From: Blastococcus sp. LR1
GTDB lineage: Bacteria > Actinomycetota > Actinomycetes > Mycobacteriales > Geodermatophilaceae
Reading direction: 5' to 3'
NCBI RefSeq assembly: GCF_020166105.1
Contig: NZ_JAIUJY010000002.1
Coordinates: 790,696 to 854,695 of the forward strand
Length of the DNA stretch: 64,000 bases
The notes under the pieces are model-generated. The model searched no databases. It saw only the letters and a program-made list of their open reading frames with translations, and was not told the origin of the DNA. The position numbers and the translations under genes were made by a program. Shown here piece by piece: positions 1 to 9,215 of the stretch (its first letter is position 1; every line of letters starts with the position of its first letter).

Positions 1-932
1 CGCAGCCGGGCCAGCCACCCCTCGGCCTCGGCGAACGCGGCGTCGGCCGACTCCGCGGGCACCGGCCGGTTCTCCCGGTCGTCGGCGCGCGGATAGGAGC
101 CGAGGAACCGGACGTCGTCGCAGATCCGGTGCAGCGCAGCCAGCGCCTCCCCCACCCGCGGTTCGGCGACGTGGCCCTCGCAGTCCATCGAGAAGGAGTA
201 GACCCCGAGGCGCTGCCGGGTGGGCCGCGACTCGATGCGGGTCAGGCTGATGTCGCGGACGGCGAACTCGCGCAGCAGGTCGAGCAGGGCGCCGGTGCGG
301 TCCCCCACGACGGCGACCAGCGACGTCTTGTCGTTGCCGGTGGGCGCGGGCAGCGGGCCGGGGCGCTCGACGACCACGAACCGGGTGACGGCGCCGGCGT
401 TGTCGGCGACGTCGTCGACCAGGCAGTCCAGCCCGTAGCGCGCGGCCGCGATCGCCGCACACACCGCCGCGTCCACCTCGCCCGCGGCCACCGCCGCCGC
501 GGCCGCCGCCGTCGACGTCATCGGCAGCGGGGGGACGTCGGGCAGCAGCTCGGCCAGCCGCCGGCCGGTCTGGGCCAGCGCGTGCGGATGGCTGCCCAGC
601 GTGCGGACGTCGGACAACGCCGTCCCCGGCCGGACCGCGAGCACGAACGCGACCTCGAGGAAGACCTCGCGGGTGATGACGAGGGGCTCGCCGTCGGCCA
701 GCCCGTCCATCGTGGCGGGCACCGAGCCCTCGACCGAGTTCTCCAGCGGGACGAGCGCGGCGTCGGCCTCACCCGACCGGACGGCGGCCAGCGCCGCGGC
801 CACACTCGGCCGGGGGGAACGGACTCCCTCGGTCGACGTAATCGCCCTGCTCAGAGCCGCTTCGGCGAAGGTACCCTCGGGCCCGAGATAGACGAACCGC
901 GTCGGAGACGTGCTGGGTGGCTTCCCGGGCAT
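1..932 (-). CDS. pheA: Prephenate dehydratase (PheA), 3' end cut by the window
   Basis: Converts prephenate to phenylpyruvate, the committed step to phenylalanine, in the cytoplasm. The reading frame stays open from the ATG at 932 to the window edge (about 310 codons visible), so the C-terminus is missing. The N-terminus MPGKPPSTSPTRFVYLGPEG followed by TFAEAAL is the usual start of the catalytic domain. The conserved TRF motif (TRFVVVERP) closes that domain. An ACT domain follows with GALL (GDRTGALLDLL) and ESRP (LTRIESRPTR), the Phe-binding signature, so feedback inhibition by phenylalanine is expected. It is a monofunctional enzyme without a chorismate mutase part. No ribosome binding site is seen; a TACCCT hexamer six bases before the ATG suggests a leaderless transcript. 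It is divergent from the GGDEF gene at 1043. Confidence 0.93.
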   Translation of the reverse strand, partial: MPGKPPSTSPTRFVYLGPEGTFAEAALSRAITSTEGVRSPRPSVAAALAAVRSGEADAALVPLENSVEGSVPATMDGLADGEPLVITREVFLEVAFVLAVRPGTALSDVRTLGSHPHALAQTGRRLAELLPDVPPLPMTSTAAAAAAVAAGEVDAAVCAAIAAARYGLDCLVDDVADNAGAVTRFVVVERPGPLPAPTGNDKTSLVAVVGDRTGALLDLLREFAVRDISLTRIESRPTRQRLGVYSFSMDCEGHVAEPRVGEALAALHRICDDVRFLGSYPRADDRENRPVPAESADAAFAEAEGWLARL

Positions 933-938
933 CCGACG

Positions 939-944
939 AGGGTA
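939..944 (-). promoter_or_regulatory. Leaderless-type -10 box of pheA
   Basis: TACCCT on the minus strand lies 6 nt before the ATG at 932 and no Shine-Dalgarno sequence is present. This matches the TAnnnT-N6-8-start arrangement of actinobacterial leaderless genes. Confidence 0.5.
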
Positions 945-1042
945 GTGCGCACGGGACGAGGCGCACGCCCCACCCGGCAGACCGACCTCGACACCGGCAC
1001 ATCCGGCCAGAATCGGCCGCCGACCCGCGAGTGGAGGAGCAG

Positions 1043-2728
1043 GTGACCACCGGCCCGGCCCGCGTCGCCCCTGGCGTCCTCCAAGCCGCGCTCTGGCGTC
1101 TGCTCGACCTGAGCGACGCCGAGGACGCGGGCCCGTTCGTGGACCTGCTCGACGAGTCCGACGCCGCCTTCGCCGACGCCGACGAGCCCGCCTGGACGGC
1201 ATGGCGGCACGCGCTGGCCGCCCGGCGCGCCCAGCTCGTCGGCGACCACGACGTCGCCGCCGACGAGGTGGCCGCCGCCCGCGACCTGCTCGACCGCTGC
1301 CCGGTGTCCTCGGAGACGGCGCTGCTGATGGCGTACCTCGCCCACGTCGAGGTGACCGCCGACCACCTCGACCACGCCATGCTGCTGGCCGTCGACGCCA
1401 GCCTGCTCACCGACGGCCAGGCCGCCCAGCCCTCCCGGGCGCTGCTCCAGGCGCACCGCTGGCTGTCGCTCACGCTCTCCGGGCTGGACCTGGAGGAGCT
1501 GGCGGTCGCCCACGCCGCCCTCGGCCACCAGGTCGCCGCCGCGCTCCCCGATGTCACCGACCACGGGCGGCTGCTGCTGCTCTCGGCCCGTCAGCACGTG
1601 GAGCTCGCCCAGACGCTGCGCCGACGCGGCGACTCCGAGCGCGCCCAGGAGCTCGCCGGCGAGGCGCTCGTCCGCGCCTCGGCGGCCCGCGAGCTGGACT
1701 GGGAGCCGGAGCAGACCGAGGCCGACCTGCTCGACGTCGTCCAGGCGTGGGCGCTCATGTGCAGCGGCGACCTCGACGACGCGCTCGGCCCGCTGCGCCG
1801 CGTCCGCCGGTCCGTGCAGCGCGAGGCCGGGGTCTGGCTGCGCGGCTACACCGACCTCGTCCTCGCGCGGCTGCTGACCGCCGTGGCCAAGCGGGACGAC
1901 GACGACCTGCTCGCCGAGGAGGCGATCGACCTGCTGGTCGACGCCTCCGGCGCGTTCGCCGCGACCGGTGACCGCCGCCGGTACCGGCAGACCCTGCTCG
2001 AGCTCGGCCAGGACTACGCCGACCTGGGCCGGCCCGCCGAGGCGCTGCACTGGCTCGAGGCCTACCGCGCCGACACCGGCCGCGCACACACCCGGGGCCG
2101 GGAGATGTGGGCGGAGATGTTCGTCCGCCGCAGCCGGCTGCGCGAGGCCGAGCGCCAGGCGGCCGTGCTGCGCCGGCACGCCCTGGAGGACCCGCTCACC
2201 GGGCTCGGCAACCGTCGCAGCGCCGAGCGCCGGCTGGGCGCGCTCAAGCTGGGGCAGGAACCGCTGTCGCTGGCCGTCGTCGACGTCGACCGGTTCAAGG
2301 AGGTCAACGACGAGGCCTCGCACACCCAGGGCGACGCCGTGCTGCGGCGGGTGGCCGACCTGCTCCGCGAGCACAGCCGCAACGGCGACGAGGTGTACCG
2401 CTGGGCCGGTGACGAGTTCCTCGTCGTGCTGCCCACCGCCGCCGAGGCCCAGGCCATGGTGATCATGGAGCGGCTCCGGGCAGCCGTCGCCGAGGCGGAC
2501 TGGAGCGATCTGGCGATCTCCGATCCGGTCACCGTCAGCATCGGCGTCGCCACCGCACCGGCCGTCCCGGAGGGCCAGCCCAGCCCGTTCGTCGGCTGGC
2601 GGGCGCTCTTCGACTCCGCGGATCTGCACCTGTTCTCCGCCAAGCGCGGCGGCCGGAACCGGGTGCGCGCCCACGCTCCTCCGGACGTCGGCCCCCCGGC
2701 CGGCCTGCGCCGGGGAGAGAGCGCGTGA
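1043..2728 (+). CDS. TPR-like / GGDEF diguanylate cyclase
   Basis: Probable soluble diguanylate cyclase making c-di-GMP from two GTP. The start is the GTG at 1043, which follows a strong GGAGGAG at 1033-1039; the frame is open further upstream but without a better site. The 561-residue protein has a long Ala/Leu-rich helical region (about 1-375) resembling TPR repeats, then a GGDEF domain (about 380-540). That domain contains DVDRFKEVND (metal/GTP binding) and AGDEF at 455-459 in place of GGDEF, a variant usually compatible with activity. No transmembrane segment is present. It overlaps the next gene by 4 nt (GTGA), and the next protein is a paralogue over its first two thirds, so the pair is a tandem duplication probably co-transcribed. 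The signal sensed by the TPR part is unknown. Confidence 0.85.
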   Translation: MTTGPARVAPGVLQAALWRLLDLSDAEDAGPFVDLLDESDAAFADADEPAWTAWRHALAARRAQLVGDHDVAADEVAAARDLLDRCPVSSETALLMAYLAHVEVTADHLDHAMLLAVDASLLTDGQAAQPSRALLQAHRWLSLTLSGLDLEELAVAHAALGHQVAAALPDVTDHGRLLLLSARQHVELAQTLRRRGDSERAQELAGEALVRASAARELDWEPEQTEADLLDVVQAWALMCSGDLDDALGPLRRVRRSVQREAGVWLRGYTDLVLARLLTAVAKRDDDDLLAEEAIDLLVDASGAFAATGDRRRYRQTLLELGQDYADLGRPAEALHWLEAYRADTGRAHTRGREMWAEMFVRRSRLREAERQAAVLRRHALEDPLTGLGNRRSAERRLGALKLGQEPLSLAVVDVDRFKEVNDEASHTQGDAVLRRVADLLREHSRNGDEVYRWAGDEFLVVLPTAAEAQAMVIMERLRAAVAEADWSDLAISDPVTVSIGVATAPAVPEGQPSPFVGWRALFDSADLHLFSAKRGGRNRVRAHAPPDVGPPAGLRRGESA

Positions 2729-5634
2729 CCTTCCCGAACGCCTGGGACGGGAGGGACGAGACGGACGGGGGACGGCGCGTTCCGGGATCGGTTCTCGACA
2801 CTGTCGGTACCGACATGCACAGTGCCCTCGTGCCACCGGGAGCCCTGCATCAGCGGGTCACCGCCGCCCTGAGCAACTGGCAGCTCGACGACGCCGAGCA
2901 GCTGCTGTCGGGGGTGGAGCGGGATCCGTCGCCCTACGTCGCAGCCGTTCCGGCCGCCGACGCGATGGACGACGCCCCGAACTCCCTGGGCCGGGCCTGG
3001 GCCGACACGCTGCGGGCGGAGCTGCTGGTCCGCAGGCTGCGGCTGGCCGGCTTCACCCTGGTCGGCGAGCCGGTGCCCTCGGACTCCCCCGCCGAGCCCG
3101 CCCTCGACCTGCACGCCGGCGTGGCGGGGCTGCTCGACGGCTCTCCCGCCGAGACCGACCCGCGGTCGGAGTCGGCGTCCCGTGCGGCGCTGGCCATCGC
3201 CCTCGTCCGCTCGGCCAAGGCTGCCTTCGACGCCGCCGACGACCACCTGCAGCGCGCCGCCGGGCTCGCCCGCCACGCGCGCATCGAGCTGCTCTCCCGG
3301 CGCATCGACGCCGCGATGGACGAGGCCGTGGAGGCCGCGAGCCTGCTCGACCCGACCCTTCCGCCGAGCGTCCTGCTGATCGACACGCTCACCACCCTGG
3401 CCGGCGTCCTCGCCGACCTGGAGCTCATGCCGCTGGCGCTGGACTACCAGCGGCGGGCGCACGAGACCGCGCAGGCCGCCGCGGCGGACCCGGCGCTCCT
3501 GGAGCCCGACACCGCCGACCCCGACGTGCTGGTGGCGGTGGCCGCGACCCGGCTGGGCGAGCTGTGCGCGGAGCTCGGCGAGGGGCTGCTCGACGACGGC
3601 GCCCCCGAGTCGGCCGCGCCGTACTTCGCCGAGGCCCGCCAGCTGGCCGAGCAGGCCCTCGTGCAGCTCCCTCCCGACGCTCCCGGCATCGTGCCGGCGC
3701 AGATCGTGCACGGCTGGGCACTCGTCGGAATGGGCGAGCAGGCAGCTGCCGTCGGCCCGCTCCGTGCCGCCGTCCGGCTGTCCTGCGGCGCCGGCGACCG
3801 GGCCCGGCTCGCCTCGGCGCAGCTCGCGCTCGGCCGCGCACTGCGTCGCCAGGGCGACGGCCGCGCCGCCGACGAGCACCTGGTCGCCGCCCTCGACCTC
3901 TCCACCGAGCACGGGCTGCCGCGCGTGCGCCGCGCCGCCCTGCGCGAGCTGTGCACGCTGCACGCGGACCTGAACGACGCCGAGCGGGCGCTCCCCTACC
4001 TGCAGGCCTACCTCACCGACGAGCTGGACCGGGTCGACGAGCGCCGCACCCGCTGGGTCGAGCTGTTCGGGCGCCGCAAGAGCCTGCTGGAGACCGAGCG
4101 CGCCGCCGGGCAGCTGCGCCGCCAGGCCTACGAGGACCCGCTCACCCACCTGCCCAACCGCCGCTACGCCGAGGCCCGCCTGGACGGTCTGCTGGCCGCC
4201 GGCGACGTCCCGGCCCTCGCCGTGGTCGACGTCGACAGGTTCAAGTCGATCAACGACGCCATCGGGCACCCCGGTGGCGACGCCGTGCTGCGCGTCGTCG
4301 GCGAGCTGCTCGTGGCCGGCGTGCGCGACACCGACGAGGTGTGCCGCTGGGCCGGCGACGAGTTCGTGATCCTGCTGCCGGAGACGACCTCCGAGCAGGC
4401 CGAGCGCGCTCTGGAGCGCATCCGCGCCTCGGTCGTCGGCTATCCCTGGTCGGAGCTCGGCCTCGAGCTGCCGGTCACGATCAGCGCGGGCATCGCCTCG
4501 GCGACCCGAGGTGATGACCGGAAGACCCTCTTCGCGGCCGCCGACGGCGTCCTCTACGACGCCAAGCGCAGCGGGCGCGACCGGGTGGTGCGGCTGTCCG
4601 CTCTCACCCAGACCCGCGCGGCGGCCGGCCCGCTGGACGCCTCCTTCGGCCCCGCAGCGGGTGACGACGTCGCTCCCGCGACCGAGCCGGGCACGCTGAC
4701 CTCGGCGCCCCCCTCCCCCCTCGACGCCGCGCTCCGTGCCGTCACGGCCGTCCGCGACGAGGAGTCCGGCTTCGCCGCGCTGCTCGACCGGCCGTATCCC
4801 CCGCTGGGCACCGACCGTCCCACCGAGCCCCTGCTCGGCCCGCTGCCGACGACGTCCGCGCCCGAGACCATCGACGCCGTGGTGGTCGACGACACCGTGG
4901 TGGAGCAGCCCGCCGTCGAGAACACCGTCGTCGAGGACGCCGCCATCGAGGACCCGCTCGTCGACGACGCCGAGCCGGTGGTGGTGGACGAGGTCGGGCC
5001 CGCAGTCCCCGGCGCGGTGGAGACCGACGTGGTGTGGGCCCAGGGCCGCAGCACCGAGCAGGTCCTGACGCTGGTCCGCGAGGCACGTCGGGAGCACCCC
5101 GACCGCCCCGTGCTGGTGCTCCGGGCCGTCCCCGAGACCCTGGTCGCCCTCGCGACCGAGCACGGCTCCGCCACGACCATGGACGCCGCCGCCTCGGCCG
5201 CCGCGATCGGCACCGTGCCCGAGCCCGCCGGCCGGGTGACGGTGCTGTGCAGCGGTGGCGCCGACACGCCTGTCGCCGCCGAGGCGGCCTTCGTGGCCCG
5301 GGTGGCCGGCACCGAGGTCGTCCGCATCGACGACGTCGCCGGCAGCCGGACGCGCTCCCTGCTGACCGACCGCACGATCTTCGACGACACCGACTGCCTC
5401 GTGGTGGTCGCCGGCATGGAGGCCTCGCTGGCCACGATGATCGGCTCGCTCACCGACGTCCCGGTGGTCGCGGTGCCGACCTCCACCGGCCAGCCCAGCG
5501 CCTTCGGTGGGCTCGGCGCGCTGATGACCATGCTGACCGCGGCGACGCCCGGCATGACGGTGAGCAACATCGACAACGGGTACTCGGCCGGCGTCTTCGC
5601 CGCCCGCGTCGCCCGCCGCAGCTCGCGCCGCTAG
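2725..5634 (+). CDS. TPR-like / GGDEF / LarB-like fusion protein
   Basis: Large fusion of 969 residues in one uninterrupted frame. Residues 1-460 are TPR-like helices related to the upstream gene. About 465-620 is a GGDEF domain with DVDRFKSIND and AGDEF at 543-547. About 700-760 is an acidic Val/Asp/Glu linker (VVVDDTVVEQPAVENTVVED). About 765-965 is a PurE-like domain of the LarB family, recognised by AQGRSTEQV, GRVTVLCSGGADTPVAAEAA, VVVAGMEASL, VPVVAVPTSTG and NIDNGYSAGV. LarB normally carboxylates and hydrolyses nicotinic acid adenine dinucleotide in nickel-pincer cofactor synthesis. The Cys usually found in the MLNSCA-like segment is Ala940 here (MLTAATPG), so the domain may bind rather than convert its ligand. 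The GTG at 2725 overlaps the previous stop; ATG 2815 is an alternative start. The 3' end overlaps pxpC convergently in CTAG. Confidence 0.85.
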   Translation: MTFPNAWDGRDETDGGRRVPGSVLDTVGTDMHSALVPPGALHQRVTAALSNWQLDDAEQLLSGVERDPSPYVAAVPAADAMDDAPNSLGRAWADTLRAELLVRRLRLAGFTLVGEPVPSDSPAEPALDLHAGVAGLLDGSPAETDPRSESASRAALAIALVRSAKAAFDAADDHLQRAAGLARHARIELLSRRIDAAMDEAVEAASLLDPTLPPSVLLIDTLTTLAGVLADLELMPLALDYQRRAHETAQAAAADPALLEPDTADPDVLVAVAATRLGELCAELGEGLLDDGAPESAAPYFAEARQLAEQALVQLPPDAPGIVPAQIVHGWALVGMGEQAAAVGPLRAAVRLSCGAGDRARLASAQLALGRALRRQGDGRAADEHLVAALDLSTEHGLPRVRRAALRELCTLHADLNDAERALPYLQAYLTDELDRVDERRTRWVELFGRRKSLLETERAAGQLRRQAYEDPLTHLPNRRYAEARLDGLLAAGDVPALAVVDVDRFKSINDAIGHPGGDAVLRVVGELLVAGVRDTDEVCRWAGDEFVILLPETTSEQAERALERIRASVVGYPWSELGLELPVTISAGIASATRGDDRKTLFAAADGVLYDAKRSGRDRVVRLSALTQTRAAAGPLDASFGPAAGDDVAPATEPGTLTSAPPSPLDAALRAVTAVRDEESGFAALLDRPYPPLGTDRPTEPLLGPLPTTSAPETIDAVVVDDTVVEQPAVENTVVEDAAIEDPLVDDAEPVVVDEVGPAVPGAVETDVVWAQGRSTEQVLTLVREARREHPDRPVLVLRAVPETLVALATEHGSATTMDAAASAAAIGTVPEPAGRVTVLCSGGADTPVAAEAAFVARVAGTEVVRIDDVAGSRTRSLLTDRTIFDDTDCLVVVAGMEASLATMIGSLTDVPVVAVPTSTGQPSAFGGLGALMTMLTAATPGMTVSNIDNGYSAGVFAARVARRSSRR

Positions 5635-6479
5635 ACCGAGAAGCGCACCGTCTGCCCCGGCTGCAGCTGGGCGCAGCGATCCACGTCGCTCCTCCGCGGG
5701 TCGTCGCGCACGTACCCGATCACCGGATAGCCGCCGGTGACCGGCGAGTCGGCCAGGAACAGCACCGGAAGGCCTGACGGCGGCACCTGCAGGGCTCCGC
5801 GGACCATCCCCTCGCTGGGCAGCTCCCCGGTGCGCACCCGGTCGATCGGCTCGCCGTCCAGGCGCAGACCGACGCGGTTGCTCTCGCTGGTCACCTGCCA
5901 CTGCTGGCCGACGAGCCGCGCCCACCCGGCGTCGCCGAACCAGTCCGCGCGCGGGCCCGGCAGCACCCGCACCGTCACTCCACCTCCCGGCGGGTCCGGC
6001 ACCGGGGCCAGGTCGACGTCGGGCAGGGGCAGGGATGCGGCTCCGACCGGCAGCACGTCGCCGTCGTGGACGACGGGCGGGCCGAGCCCGGAGAGGACGT
6101 CGGTGGCCCGCGAGCCGAGCACCGCGGGCACGTCGATGCCACCGCGCACACCGAGATAGGTGCGCAGGCCGCTGACCGGGGCGCCGAGCCGCAGCAGCTC
6201 GCCGGCCCGCAGCCGCACCGGGGCGTTGTGCGCCGTCGCCCCGGCGCACCGGGCGCCGGTGGTCACCACGGTCAGGTCGGCTTCGGCCCGCACCGCCAGG
6301 CCGCCGTAGGTCACCTCGAGGACGGCGGCGTCGGCCGCGTTGCCGACCAGACGGTTGGCCAGCGCGGCCGAGCCCCGGTCACAGGCGCCGGAGCGGCCGA
6401 TGCCCAGCGCGGCCTGCCCGATCCGGCCGGTGTCCTGCACGGTGGTCAGCGGCCCGGCGGCGAGCACTGTCAGCGTCAT
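5631..6479 (-). CDS. pxpC: 5-oxoprolinase subunit PxpC (KipA/biotin-dependent carboxyltransferase-like)
   Basis: With PxpA and PxpB it forms the ATP-dependent prokaryotic 5-oxoprolinase that opens 5-oxoproline (pyroglutamate) to glutamate. The 282-residue protein begins MTLTVLAAGPLTTVQDTGR, the family start (TTVQDxGRxG), and contains GRSGACDRGSAALANRLVGN, GVRGGIDVP and ESNRVGLRL, all typical of the KipA/AHS2 family. The ATG lies in an ATGA overlap with the pxpB stop. It is the last gene of a minus-strand operon NRAMP-like, pxpA, pxpB, pxpC. Its stop shares the palindrome CTAG with the stop of the convergent LarB-fusion gene, leaving no room for a terminator. Confidence 0.92.
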   Translation of the reverse strand: MTLTVLAAGPLTTVQDTGRIGQAALGIGRSGACDRGSAALANRLVGNAADAAVLEVTYGGLAVRAEADLTVVTTGARCAGATAHNAPVRLRAGELLRLGAPVSGLRTYLGVRGGIDVPAVLGSRATDVLSGLGPPVVHDGDVLPVGAASLPLPDVDLAPVPDPPGGGVTVRVLPGPRADWFGDAGWARLVGQQWQVTSESNRVGLRLDGEPIDRVRTGELPSEGMVRGALQVPPSGLPVLFLADSPVTGGYPVIGYVRDDPRRSDVDRCAQLQPGQTVRFSV

Positions 6480-7087
6480 CCGGCGTCCACGAAGCGCACG
6501 CGCACCCCCGGCCGCAGCAGGGCCGCGGGCTCCCGGTCGAGGTCGAGGACGGCGACGTCGGTGCGGCCGATCAGCTGCCAGCCGCCGGGCGACTCCCGCG
6601 GATAGACCCCGCTGAACTCCCCGGCCAGCGCGACGGAACCGGCCGGCACCCGCGTCCGCGGCGTCGACCGGCGCGGCACGTCCCAGTTCCCGCCGGGCTG
6701 GACGAGATAGCCGAAGCCCGGGGCGAAGCCGCCGAAGGCCACCGTCCACTCGGTCTGCGTGTGCCGGCGCACCACCTCGTCGGGCGGGACGTCGAGCAGC
6801 CCGGCCAGCTCGGCCAGGTCCTCGCCGTCGTAGCGCACCGGCAGCTCCACGACCTCGCCGGTGCCCGACGCGGACGGGCGCGGCGTCGTCCGCCGCACGG
6901 CCTCGCCGACGGCGTCCGCCGTGGTCACAGCCGGGTCGAAGGCGAGCAGCACCGTGCGCGCCGCGGGCACGACGTCGAGCACGCCGTCCGGAGACGCGTC
7001 GGCCAGGGCCGCGTAGAGCCCGAGCACCGCCGCCAGGTCGTCCAGCTCGACCAGGACGGCGGCACTGCCGCTCGGCAGGACCCGCAT
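6476..7087 (-). CDS. pxpB: 5-oxoprolinase subunit PxpB (KipI/AHS1 family)
   Basis: The 203-residue partner subunit of PxpC in 5-oxoprolinase. It starts [17 protein letters not shown] (the family usually has GDxALLVEF) and carries WTVAFGGFAPGFGYLV, the AHS1 signature around residue 110, followed by PRRSTPRTRVPAGSVALAG and GGWQLIGRT. The ATG overlaps the pxpA stop by one base (TGATG) and its own stop overlaps pxpC in ATGA, so the three subunits are translationally coupled. In Bacillus the homologue KipI also inhibits the sporulation kinase KinA; nothing here suggests that role. Confidence 0.92.
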   Translation of the reverse strand: MRVLPSGSAAVLVELDDLAAVLGLYAALADASPDGVLDVVPAARTVLLAFDPAVTTADAVGEAVRRTTPRPSASGTGEVVELPVRYDGEDLAELAGLLDVPPDEVVRRHTQTEWTVAFGGFAPGFGYLVQPGGNWDVPRRSTPRTRVPAGSVALAGEFSGVYPRESPGGWQLIGRTDVAVLDLDREPAALLRPGVRVRFVDAG

Positions 7088-7839
7088 CAGGGCACGAAGG
7101 GGCTGAGCTCGATGCCCGCCCCGGTGAGCGCCTCTCGGACCTGCCGGGCGATCTCCACCGCCCCCGGGGTGTCCCCGTGCACGCAGATCGACGCCGGCCG
7201 CAGGGTCAGCGAACCGCCCTCGACGTCCCGGATCGGCTCGCCGGTGGCCATCGCGACGCACCGGCGGGCGATCTCGGCCGGATCGTGCAGCACCGCGCCC
7301 GGCAGCCGGCGGGAGACGAGCGTGCCCTCGGGTGTGTAGGCCCGGTCGGCGAACGCCTCGTGCACGACCGTCAGCCCGGCGTCGGCCGCTCGCCGCAGCC
7401 AGGCGGAGCCCGGCAGGCCGAGCACCGGCAGCGTCGGGTCGTAGGCGACCACCGCCGCCACCACGGCCGCCGCCTGCTCCTCGTGCGCGACGATCGCGTT
7501 GTACAGCGCCCCGTGCGGCTTGAGGTAGCGCACCCGGTCCCCGGCGATGCGGGCGAACGCCTCCAGCGCGCCGAGCTGGTAGATGACGTCCTGGGTCAGC
7601 GCGGCCGGTTCGACGTCGATGAACCGGCGGCCGAAGCCCGGCAGGTCGCGGTAGCCCACCTGCGCCCCGATGGCGACGCCCGCCCCGACCGCGCGCTCGC
7701 AGACCCGCCGCATGATGACGGCGTCGCCGGCGTGGAAGCCGCAGGCGACGTTCGCGCTGGTGACCACCCCCAGCAGCGCGTCGTCGTCCCCGAGCGTCCA
7801 CTGACCGAAGCCCTCACCCAGATCGGAGTTCAGGTCCAC
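7087..7839 (-). CDS. pxpA: 5-oxoprolinase subunit PxpA (LamB/YcsF family)
   Basis: The 250-residue TIM-barrel-like subunit of 5-oxoprolinase, of normal length for the family. The opening [12 protein letters not shown], then [35 protein letters not shown] and [13 protein letters not shown] are the conserved LamB/YcsF motifs that line the active site. The start is GTG 7839, chosen because GAGGGAGG ends eight bases upstream and because the conserved VDLNSD begins immediately; the frame stays open upstream without homologous sequence. It follows the NRAMP-like gene by 14 nt. The order matches the ycsFG-kipIA locus of Bacillus, where a transporter is also included. Confidence 0.93.
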   Translation of the reverse strand: MDLNSDLGEGFGQWTLGDDDALLGVVTSANVACGFHAGDAVIMRRVCERAVGAGVAIGAQVGYRDLPGFGRRFIDVEPAALTQDVIYQLGALEAFARIAGDRVRYLKPHGALYNAIVAHEEQAAAVVAAVVAYDPTLPVLGLPGSAWLRRAADAGLTVVHEAFADRAYTPEGTLVSRRLPGAVLHDPAEIARRCVAMATGEPIRDVEGGSLTLRPASICVHGDTPGAVEIARQVREALTGAGIELSPFVP

Positions 7840-7853
7840 GCCGACAGCCTCCC

Positions 7854-9086
7854 TCAGGCGAACAGATCGATGACCGGCTGGATCGACCGCACGGCCAGGT
7901 ACAGGGTCAGCAGCCACGCCGCCCAGCCGACTCCCAGCAACCAGCGCGGGTACCGGTATCCATTGAGCAGGTCCGACCGGAACGTCGCCACCCACAACAG
8001 GACGGCGATGCCGATCGGCAGCAGCAGGCCGTTGAAGGCGCCGGCGAAGACCAGCAGCGTGGTGGGCGCGGCGCCGATCAGCACGTAGGCCAGCGAGGTG
8101 ACGGCGATGAACCCGACGACGAGCACCGTGCGGGTGCGGTCGCTGGTGCCGGTCCGGGAGGTCGCGAAGGACACCGAGGTGTAGCTCGCGCCGATGACGC
8201 TGGTGATCGCCGCGGCCCAGAGGACGACGCCGAACACGCGCAGGCCCACCTCGCCGGCGGCCTGCTGGAACGCGGACGCCGCCTGGTTCTCGGCGCCGAG
8301 GTCCACGCCGGCCGTGACCACACCGAGGATCGCGAGGAACAGCAGCACGCGCATCACGCCGGTGATCACGATGCCGGTGACCGACCCGCGGGTGATGCTC
8401 CGGACGTGCTCCGGGCCGCTGACACCGGAGTCGAGCAGCCGGTGCGCGCCGGCGTAGACGATGTAGCCGCCGACCGTGCCGCCCACCAGCGTGGTGATGG
8501 CCAGGAAGTCGATCTCCTCGGGCAGGACGACGTTCTTCAGCGCCTCACCGACAGGGGGCCCGGAGGTGATCGCGATGTAGGCGGTGAGCGCGATCATCAC
8601 CAATCCGAGGACGACGACGATCCGGTCGACCGCCACGCCCGCCTTCTTGCTGAGGAAGATGCCGATGGCGACGACGGCGGAGATCGCGCCGCCGATCTTC
8701 GGGTCCAGTCCGAGCATCGCGTCCAGGCCGAGCCCGGCGCCGCTCACGTTGCCGACGTTGAAGACCAGGCCACCCAGCACGAGCAGGCCGGCCATCACCC
8801 AGCCGAGGCCGGGGACCACGAGATTGCCCAGCTCCTGGGCGCGCCGGCCGCTGATGCCGATGACCCGCCACACGTTCAGCTGCAGGGCGATGTCGATGAG
8901 GATCGAGACGACGATCGCGAACGCGAACGCGGCGCCCAGCTGGACGGTGAAGGTCGTGGTCTGGGTGATGAAGCCGGGACCGATGGCCGAGGTGGCCATC
9001 AGGAACATCGCGCCGAGCAGCGTCGAGCGGGTGCTGCTGGCGAGCCGGCCGCCGGGCCTGCCCTCGGTCGTGGGTTCGGATGCCAT
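7854..9086 (-). CDS. NRAMP-family-like transporter lacking the metal motif
   Basis: Integral membrane protein of 410 residues with about 11 hydrophobic segments, in the NRAMP/YcsG fold family. The start ATG 9086 has GGGGAG five bases upstream. True NRAMP metal transporters carry DPGN in TM1; here the matching segment [12 protein letters not shown] has Gly36 and Phe39 where Asp and Asn should be. The MPH-like motif of TM6 is not seen either ([19 protein letters not shown]). It is the first gene of the pxp operon. From context I infer import of 5-oxoproline or a related compound rather than transition metals; metal transport, for instance nickel for the nearby lar-like genes, is the alternative. 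It is divergent from the larC-like gene across 129 nt. Confidence 0.8.
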   Translation of the reverse strand: MASEPTTEGRPGGRLASSTRSTLLGAMFLMATSAIGPGFITQTTTFTVQLGAAFAFAIVVSILIDIALQLNVWRVIGISGRRAQELGNLVVPGLGWVMAGLLVLGGLVFNVGNVSGAGLGLDAMLGLDPKIGGAISAVVAIGIFLSKKAGVAVDRIVVVLGLVMIALTAYIAITSGPPVGEALKNVVLPEEIDFLAITTLVGGTVGGYIVYAGAHRLLDSGVSGPEHVRSITRGSVTGIVITGVMRVLLFLAILGVVTAGVDLGAENQAASAFQQAAGEVGLRVFGVVLWAAAITSVIGASYTSVSFATSRTGTSDRTRTVLVVGFIAVTSLAYVLIGAAPTTLLVFAGAFNGLLLPIGIAVLLWVATFRSDLLNGYRYPRWLLGVGWAAWLLTLYLAVRSIQPVIDLFA

Positions 9087-9203
9087 GGCTGCTCCCCGGG
9101 TCGGTGGGGCCTGCCGTACCCGTTCTCGGGGACGATGCGCATCCCGCGGCGGGTTGATCGCCGCCGTCCGCGAGCGGTGAGCCATCCGGGGCTCGTGGAC
9201 GGC

Positions 9204-9209
9204 TACCGT
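9204..9209 (+). promoter_or_regulatory. Leaderless-type -10 box of the larC-like gene
   Basis: TACCGT sits 6 nt before the GTG start at 9216, with no ribosome binding site between them. Confidence 0.5.
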
Positions 9210-9215
9210 CCGAGC

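Noticed and set aside
851..2836. 660-codon minus-strand frame opposite the first GGDEF gene
   Set aside because: Composition and lack of any motif show an antisense shadow; pheA and the GGDEF gene explain the region.
2062..6249. Very long open frame (about 1395 codons) on the minus strand
   Set aside because: It lies opposite two well-supported GGDEF genes, consists of Arg/Gly/Ala-rich low-complexity sequence and has no domain. In DNA this GC-rich, antisense frames stay open by chance.
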